From assembly GCA_013115135.1 (NCBI GenBank), contig JABANP010000527.1, positions 1 to 36,023 on the forward strand: 36,023 nt of DNA, given 5' to 3'. The DNA comes from Perkinsus olseni. Taxonomy: Eukaryota; Perkinsozoa; Perkinsida; Perkinsidae. The translations under genes and the position numbers were made by a program. The notes under the pieces were generated by a model. The model was not told the origin of the DNA, searched no databases, and worked only from the letters and a program-made list of their open reading frames with translations. Of this stretch, positions 29,670 through 36,023 are shown one piece after another (position 1 is the first letter of the stretch; each line of letters begins with the position of its first letter).

Positions 29670-31698
29670 GTAACCTCCGGTCGATGGACTTCACTACTGA
29701 GGACAAGAGCCTTGTGCCGTTGAAAGAACCACGATGATGATGCTCGATCTTTTCTCAACTGTCGAGCTATCGTTGTACATACCGTTCTAACACTGTCACT
29801 GCCAACCTGACCCGCTTGGGCTGGTATCGACCGAAGACATAGGTTTTTTTCTGATTCATCTATCTATTTCAGTCATATATGGACCGCCGGGCACCCGCTG
29901 GTCTGATCTCGTCTTTTCAAAAACTGAAAAGACTCAACTTGGGCGCTGCAGCAAGCAGTGATCGCCTGCCGTGCAAATTGTGATGTTTCCATGAACTATC
30001 CGGAACGCCCTGCGATAATGCACATGTATCAGGATGGGAATGGTTTCAATATGGACGGCCTCGGGGAACATTTTCCTCAGGACTCCCACGAGCCTTGCAT
30101 CAACTCTTAGGGGAGCGAAGTTTTTGGAGGCGAGCTTGTTACTGAATCAGCAACTTCACAGTCATGATTGATCACCAGACTGATACGAAGCTTGCAGGTT
30201 CAATCTAACTTAGTTTTCTACCCGCCAAACTGCACTCGCGTTTCATTGAGTTTCCTGGTCATCGCGATGCGAAGTTGAGCTGCGCCGCCGGTGCGTACGC
30301 GGGAGATGAGGACGTAGGATGACATAGATAAGGACTATAGTATGTCGTACACATCTTTTACTGAAATCTTCACCGGTCGACGGACCCACCCTGCGAGCTC
30401 CGCGAAGTGGGACCGCGAGGTAACCCCTCCTCATTCACACGCTTCCGAGAGCTTGGGGCAACGCTGACGACGAAGAACCAAACCTGATCAGAAGAATCTC
30501 CCGGGTTGTTCGAGAGTCATGAAATGAAAGGCGGAATCGGAGTTCCTGAAAGTTTCCGCTCGTGGGTCAATGGAGAAAGTTGGAACCACATTCATTATCA
30601 AGGAAGTCGGGTGGCACCGAGTTGTCGTATTCGATTGCCCCTGTCTGTTCCGTTATATCGCCAGAATAATGGATATCTGGTTGGACTGGCAGATGTAGAG
30701 TGGGAATGGTGTGAGGACCACTTCCACACTTTTGAGGTTTTTAGGGTTTCTTAACAAAGGTACCATCCTACGCATGGCTACCGAACGCAGTAAGCACAGC
30801 AGCGGACAGCAGTGCTCGCGAAGAGTTCTTCTTTCCTGAGATTAGATGGTCGTCCAATCCAGATCATCGGGATTGGACGATCATCTAATATTGGCCAGAG
30901 GACATGTTACTTGCGGCGAGAAGAGCGTCACAGCAGGGATATCAGCGTTCGTCCCGACTTGCAAATGCGGTGGTACTTGCGGTTTGCACAGATTGAGAAT
31001 ACAGTCAGAGTCGCTCAGTCGACGTTTTCACAGGAATTCATCAGCGACAATGAACGTAGAAGACCGCAGCAGCCGGTGGACAGAACGAAGATTGCACCTG
31101 CTGGCACCTGAAAGAGACTTTGAAGACCACTACTGAGTAGAATTGGCCCGACAGCCGGCGCGCTTTATGACGAGAGACTTGGCGATCGTATCATGTACAA
31201 CACGATATATAAGGAGTTCCTATCAATGAACGAAGAGAACGGGATAACGATAGCGAGTGTGATACTACAGGAACTGGTGGTTTATTCACTCAACAAGATT
31301 CGAAAGAAGATTGCGCTACGCCTGCCGCGCGCATCGAATGCAGCCGTAATGCACACTACAAGATACTTCCCTGTATGAGCCACTCGCCCTCCGACGGAGG
31401 GCCTCCGTAGAAATATTTGAGTGCGGACTGAGAGTCTAAACGAAGCCGGTAAATGATACCCCGGTTAGGGGAACAGCAATCTCGAAGCTGAACGGCGCGC
31501 TCCCTAGAGTTTCAAGATTTGCAATTCCAGCCACGTTGAACGACTCTCTGTTGCCCACACGACAGATGAAATGCAGCACATTACGAATATCCGGAATGGG
31601 TCCTGCCGTTCGAAGCACAGAGGATGTAAGATGGAGGACCAAATTACAGATCCCTTAGTTAGTCGGTCCCGCCTGGCGACCTGAAACGGCGAGCTAAT
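29670..31698. other. Non-coding part of unit 2
   Basis: This is the counterpart of 22889-24770 and has the same landmarks. No reading frame is shared with unit 1. Several short frames near 30500-31140 are open only in this copy. Confidence 0.5.
30841..30889. repeat. Near-perfect inverted repeat, 20-bp arms
   Basis: Arm attagatggtcgtccaatcc (30841-30860) and its inverse at 30870-30889 differ at one base, with nine bases between. Unit 1 has only one arm at the matching place (about 24088-24110), so the second arm arose in unit 2. Confidence 0.75.
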
Positions 31699-31707
31699 CG
31701 ATTAGTC
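31699..31707. other. Unfilled paralogous target site of the MULE insertion
   Basis: The sequence reads ctgaaacggcgagctaat, then CGATTAGTC, then acgcacagtaaagattcg. The left part matches the sequence before the MULE in unit 1 and the right part matches that after it, with a single copy of the target (two substitutions from CGATCAGTG). Confidence 0.8.
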
Positions 31708-31892
31708 ACGCACAGTAAAGATTCGTCTAGCTTATTTGTGGATTGCAGTACTACTAGCTCTATTGGCCAGCTCAGATGAGATTGCACATTGCCGTTTTGT
31801 GAGTCCGGAAGTGTTATGGTATAAATTAATAATTAGTGAATAGTAAGGGGTGCAGGCTAGATTTTGTCCTTGGCAGTTGTTTTCCTCCTCCC

Positions 31893-32918
31893 ATGAAGTG
31901 CCTCGCCGTTGCCTCCATCGGACTGTATCAGATCGCATTGGCTGCTACTGGTTCTGATTGGTCCTATGATGATCAGTCTGCCTGGCCTGGTATGTGTGCC
32001 GAGGGTAAATCTCAATCGCCGATATCCATTGAGACTGCTGCTGTCGACCAGTCGGTAATCTTAGAAGATCTTCAAATCAATTATGGTCCAATTGATGATG
32101 CTGGTCTGAGTATCTCAAATTATGGTATTGGTGTGTCGGTCGAAGGTGAGCAGAAGGAATACAATATTGGTAACGTCCGTATGTATGAAGAAGACACCTT
32201 CGTTTTGGATCATTTCCACGCTCATTGGGGTTTGACCGACGAGTCGGGCAGCGAGCATCTACTCGAAGGTATGGCCTATCCGATGGAAGTTCACTTTGTT
32301 CATTACAACGAGAAATACGGAAGTGTCGGGGATGCTAAGGGGAAGGCTGGTGGCCTGGCTGTCTTGGGCGTCTTCTTTGAGATTGGTGACGCCAACCCTG
32401 AGGTTGAGAAGATTCTCGAAGCCGTAAAGATTGGTAGCGACACTGTTGACTCCATCGACTTGTACGGTTTAATCCCGGAGGATGCGGGTACAAAGTTCTT
32501 TGGTTATGATGGTTCCCTCACCACACCTACCTGTGATGAGAATCTTCTTTGGCATGTGGCGAAGACGACAATGACAATGAGTGAGGATCAGATGAAGATG
32601 CTCAGGTCTGCTGTGGGCCCCGATGGAGATGTCATCGCCCCCAACTATAGAGATGCTCAACCATTGAACGGTCGTAAGGTTTATATAACCGAAGGCTTGA
32701 AGGAGGAGGTGAACCTTTATTGTCATCGTGTATGTGATGGTCTGTCATCCTGTGGTGATTCTAAGTACGGCTCTTACTGTAAAGGCAATGGAGTATGTTA
32801 TGGTCTTTATCATAAGGATGATGGTTATTGCTTCCAACCCACTGAGTCCGACACTTGTGATGATTCCGTGCTCGAACCCGTTATGTGCTCTCCCTACACG
32901 ACCGGGTTCACTATTTAA
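31893..32918 (+). CDS. Secreted alpha-carbonic anhydrase with C-terminal cysteine module (intact copy)
   Basis: The protein has 341 residues and no intron. I chose the ATG at 31893, not the in-frame codon at 31836, because it starts a good signal peptide (residues 1-17) and the paralogue at 35236 starts there too. Zinc ligands are His109, His111 (HFHAHWG) and His134 (EVHFVH). Glu121 and Glu132 of the usual network, Thr210 in DGSLTTPTC and the QPLNGR segment are present. Cys35 and Cys214 fit the conserved disulfide of secreted alpha-CAs. The position of the proton-shuttle histidine (His64 in human CA II) is Ile79, so turnover may be limited unless another residue serves. Residues 275-341 form an extension with eight cysteines (277, 281, 287, 296, 302, 313, 322, 332). 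The role is CO2/bicarbonate interconversion outside the cell or in a secretory compartment. Confidence 0.92.
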   Translation: MKCLAVASIGLYQIALAATGSDWSYDDQSAWPGMCAEGKSQSPISIETAAVDQSVILEDLQINYGPIDDAGLSISNYGIGVSVEGEQKEYNIGNVRMYEEDTFVLDHFHAHWGLTDESGSEHLLEGMAYPMEVHFVHYNEKYGSVGDAKGKAGGLAVLGVFFEIGDANPEVEKILEAVKIGSDTVDSIDLYGLIPEDAGTKFFGYDGSLTTPTCDENLLWHVAKTTMTMSEDQMKMLRSAVGPDGDVIAPNYRDAQPLNGRKVYITEGLKEEVNLYCHRVCDGLSSCGDSKYGSYCKGNGVCYGLYHKDDGYCFQPTESDTCDDSVLEPVMCSPYTTGFTI

Positions 32919-35235
32919 TTTGACTCTTGATATGATGTAGCTCATATGAGTAGCCTCTCCTCTGACGTGCCTTCTATTCTCCAAATTGATTTTAATGGTG
33001 AAGGTATTTCGTGTAGCCATCCCGAAATCTTGTTGAGTTATAATCGCCATGCTTTGCTAATAACGAGTTGCTATTGCTGCAGGTCGTTCCTGGTGAGTAG
33101 GCTGTTTGCCAATGCCTGGGAAACCTTCGGACCCGGTCCTGAGTTGTTCATTGATGTCCTCATCTACCGAGCAACCTCTCCGAAAAAGGGTCTAGGTTCG
33201 CGGCTTATTGCCTGAAACCCTGTATCTCTCGCTTGCGGATCTGATTCAGTCTAGCGTCGCCGCCGCGCGAGGAAACCTGGGTAGGCCGATTGTCGGGTCG
33301 CCTGCCCTCCGTCCTCGGATTCGAAGAACGATACGATTTATCTACGCTTCATTTGGACCCTCGTTGTGGCTGCCGGGCTGGATGTCGGGATAACGGTCGA
33401 GCATCTTCTTAAGGATGCCGTCATCTCGCTGGTCGTCTAGCGGTTCGACGTCTGACACGTTTATGTTCGCGTTCCTTTGTGAGCCCCATGCTAGTGATCC
33501 CGCATCGCTTCCGTGGAGCTTGACTATCCAGTCGATTGAGAAATGTCTTTACACGAGGACGAAGATGATCCGCGAGGAACCCGCGGCGAGGATTATCGTA
33601 TCAGCTTAGCCCGTACCACAGTTGCCGCAGCTGCGCTCAGGTTTCGCCATGGTGTGCGTTGGTGTGAACCCGATCCATTGAATACTTTTTTACTCCTCTT
33701 CCCTTTAGGGGCGGTGGCAAGTTTGTGACAATCATCCCACTGCGCTGGAACAGAAGGATTTGTCACGTACCTTCAAGTAGGTGGAAGTAGGTGGAAGTAG
33801 GCTTCCCTCGGTTCAGCCGCGGATCGTGACGCGGTTCGATCATCATAACCGGAGTCGTTTATAATGACCACGTCTCAGACACTCATAGTTGTTGAAGCTA
33901 AGAGTATTAGCCTAGTACTACTAGGCAACTTGCCGCTAGTTCCTTGACCCACATCTACTGGGAGATCCATCCAGCTAGTAAAGGTGTGGACTCGAAGCAT
34001 CTGGGCTCGATGTTTCTACCCCGGACAGACAGAAACTGGTGCAATATTTGTTGTAGTCTTCTCACTCATACGTGCAACACAAGGCCAGAGGGAGCTTGTG
34101 AGGATGAATCTATCAAGCTCAGCGTAACAATATGGCGTTGCTGTATCAGTGGGGCACGCTGCCTCTATTCTATTCTCATCCACAGCGGGCTGAGTGGCCA
34201 GCTGAACGAACTCGGGTTCTCCAGCAACTGGTAGCAGTTCAAGCAGATCATCACCGGGCACCCGACACGGCCTCAACCCCAACGGAAATCCCATTAAGTA
34301 GCCTTGGTAACCGACCAACCTGTAAAGCTTTGCCATTGGAGACAAGTGCGGTGACATGTTGCGCATGCGTGCGATCAAGGTTTGACCAGCAGTCGCGTGG
34401 GCGGATATCTTCAACGTGATCGAGCCGTCGGCTGAGGCCATAGGTAGTCGATGCCAGTGACTCTGGTAACACAATCCCCAAAGCAATACGGATATCGGTG
34501 GATAATAGTTGAGTTGTTAAGCGATGAGTTGGCAGACGGGCTTCGTAATCCGTAATCCACAAGAACTCTACGAAAGACTCTAAATGCAATGATCCTTTGA
34601 CGCATACACATACAAGCTGCGCTTAACATTATCGCGCCCGCCAAATACCGTCTATCATCTGTCTACCTTTGCACGCACGGGCCGCACGAGTCAAAAGTTA
34701 AAGCAGCAAGTAAGGCCGAACGGAAGGCCCGAGCTCGAGTGCAATTGCGTTATCGTATACTAGCCGATTCAACCGTGACTCCCAATGGAATCAGAATTTT
34801 TCTCGAACGAGTTCATCCCCGAACATTGGTGTTTTTCCCGGTTGCCGATCCTGTCATGGCCTCTTTCGGCACGAATACTTCAAGTGATGGTGATATGGCG
34901 GTTCCCTCAACGGTAGACGATTATTTTGCAAACCTGCCGGCCCAGAGCACCAGTCATTCCCTGTCTTTGCCTCTCGCTGGTGCTGATGCATGCGTGCAAG
35001 CCCGACCGCGACTGGCAAGTCACGGACCGTGACTCACGGTTGGGGACGTGTGCCATTTTCCAAAAATTATCGCTCTGGTTTTACCAAATGCGTACGGTAT
35101 CACGAGCAGGGTTCGGTGGCTTCCAATGGATATTGCATGTGAACCAGCTCATGAGTGTTTCTCAACGCTACTGCGCGTGGGGGATGGTGCGATCCTTGAA
35201 AGCTGTACTGTCCAGTTGTTTTCCTCTCTCCTCCC
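32919..35235. other. Gene-poor stretch
   Basis: Many short overlapping frames occur on both strands; the longest is 156 codons on the minus strand (34016-34486) and I recognise nothing in it. A short direct repeat aagtaggtgg occurs at about 33775-33795. No RNA gene or transposon end is visible. Similarity to the carbonic anhydrase at 31893 begins only about 20 bp before the start codon of the next copy. Confidence 0.4.
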
Positions 35236-36023
35236 ATGAAGTGCCTCGCCGTTGCCTCTATCGGTCTGTATCAGATCGCATTGGCTGCTACCGGTTCTGA
35301 TTGGTCCTATGATGATCAGTCTGCCTGGCCTGGTATGTGTGCCGAGGGGTAAATCTCAATCGCGATATCCATTGAGACCGCTGCTGTCGACCAGTCGGTT
35401 ATCTTGTAGAAGATCTTCAAATCAATTATGGTGTCATAGGTCGTCCCTACTTTAAAGTGTTTCGGATCGCTGGCGTGACGTATCGGCGCTGATGGTGCCA
35501 AGGGATACCAATATTGCTAAACGTTCGTGGAATATCAAAATGATGCCTTCGTTTTGGATCATTTCCACGCCCATTGGGGATTGAGCCGACGGAGTCCCGC
35601 GGCGAGCATCTACTCGAAGGTATGGCCCACCATCCGATGGAAGTTCACTGTTCATTACAACGTGAGAAATACGGAAGTGTCGGGGATGCCAAGGGGAAGG
35701 CTACGTGGCCTGGCTGTCTTGGGCGTCTTCTTTGAGATTGGTGACGCCAACCCTGAGCTTGAGAAGGATTCCGAAGCCGTGATGAAGACCGCAGTAGCGA
35801 CACCGTTGATTCCATCGACTTGTACTGGACTAATCCCGAGGATGCGGGTACAAAGTTCTTTGGTTATGATGGTTCCCTCACCACACCTACCTGTGATGAG
35901 AATCTCTTTGGCATGTGGCGAAGACGACAATGACAATGAGTGAGGATCAGATGAAGATGCTCAGGTCTGCTGTTGGCCCCGATGGAGATGCTCATCGCCC
36001 CCAACTATAGAGATGCTCAACCA
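35236..36023 (+). pseudogene. Alpha-carbonic anhydrase copy with many small indels, cut by the window end
   Basis: The start, signal peptide and SDWSYDDQSAWPGMCAEG are identical in kind to the gene at 31893, as is the leader ttgttttcctc. From about 35347 the frame is broken repeatedly by one- or two-base indels (for example gaggggtaaa for gagggtaaa, aatcgcgata for aatcgccgata, gagaatctctttgg for gagaatcttctttgg). A stretch near 35430-35520 is divergent. Substitutions are few relative to indels. Either a young pseudogene or poor sequence quality is possible. The 3' part, including any cysteine module, lies beyond the window. Confidence 0.85.

Larger units (their letters stand above)
26610..31775. 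repeat. Tandem segmental duplication, unit 2
   Basis: This is the head-to-tail copy of 21171-26490. It differs in carrying a hAT-like insertion in the gene, one more protein repeat (about 330 bp), no MULE, and a local inverted duplication near 30841. Divergence from unit 1 is moderate in coding sequence and higher elsewhere, so the duplication is not recent. Confidence 0.88.

Noticed and set aside
34016..34486. 156-codon minus-strand frame as a gene
   Set aside because: No recognisable family, no supporting splice structure, and competing frames of similar length on both strands.

Overview
The window is nuclear DNA of a unicellular eukaryote. Several minus-strand genes are split by short GT-AG introns of about 35 to 65 nt, there are no bacterial operon signals, and transposons of eukaryotic classes (hAT, Mutator-like, LINE) are present. 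The short introns, the families of small secreted Cys-rich proteins and the multicopy secreted alpha-carbonic anhydrases would suit an alveolate such as Perkinsus. That assignment is an inference I could not test by search.

Layout. 1-7,300 is accessory sequence: an inverted-repeat element (1105-1504), two diverged copies of a segment carrying a small secreted six-cysteine protein (about 1505-3010 and 5655-7290; the second gene is frameshifted), and between them the remains of a DDHD-domain phospholipase without its nucleophile segment. 7,600-14,700 is the ordinary genic core. On the minus strand lie an unrecognised multi-exon gene, an SSNA1/DIP13 homologue (three exons), and two tandem eight-exon paralogues of a CbiX/class II chelatase-like protein with identical intron positions. 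On the plus strand is a four-exon C2H2 zinc-finger protein. 15,300-18,800 holds two carbonic anhydrase copies, one broken on the plus strand and one nearly intact on the minus strand, with a LINE fragment between them. 18,800-21,170 shows no gene.

21,171-31,775 is a tandem duplication of a unit of roughly 3.7 kb. Each unit carries a secreted protein built from repeats of about 115 residues (two repeats in unit 1, three in unit 2), and each was entered by a different DNA transposon: a 1,623-bp Mutator-like element with 9-bp target duplications in unit 1, and a 1,010-bp hAT-like element with 8-bp target duplications inside the coding region of unit 2. Unit 2 keeps the empty target site of the Mutator-like insertion. 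The window ends with an intact carbonic anhydrase gene (31893-32918) and an indel-riddled fourth copy running off the end.

The strongest new observation is that the C-terminal extension of the carbonic anhydrases and the small secreted proteins near the left end share one cysteine framework (C-x3-C-x5-C-x4/8-C-x5-C-x10/13-C with a common SYC). This suggests a mobile extracellular module used alone and fused to an enzyme.
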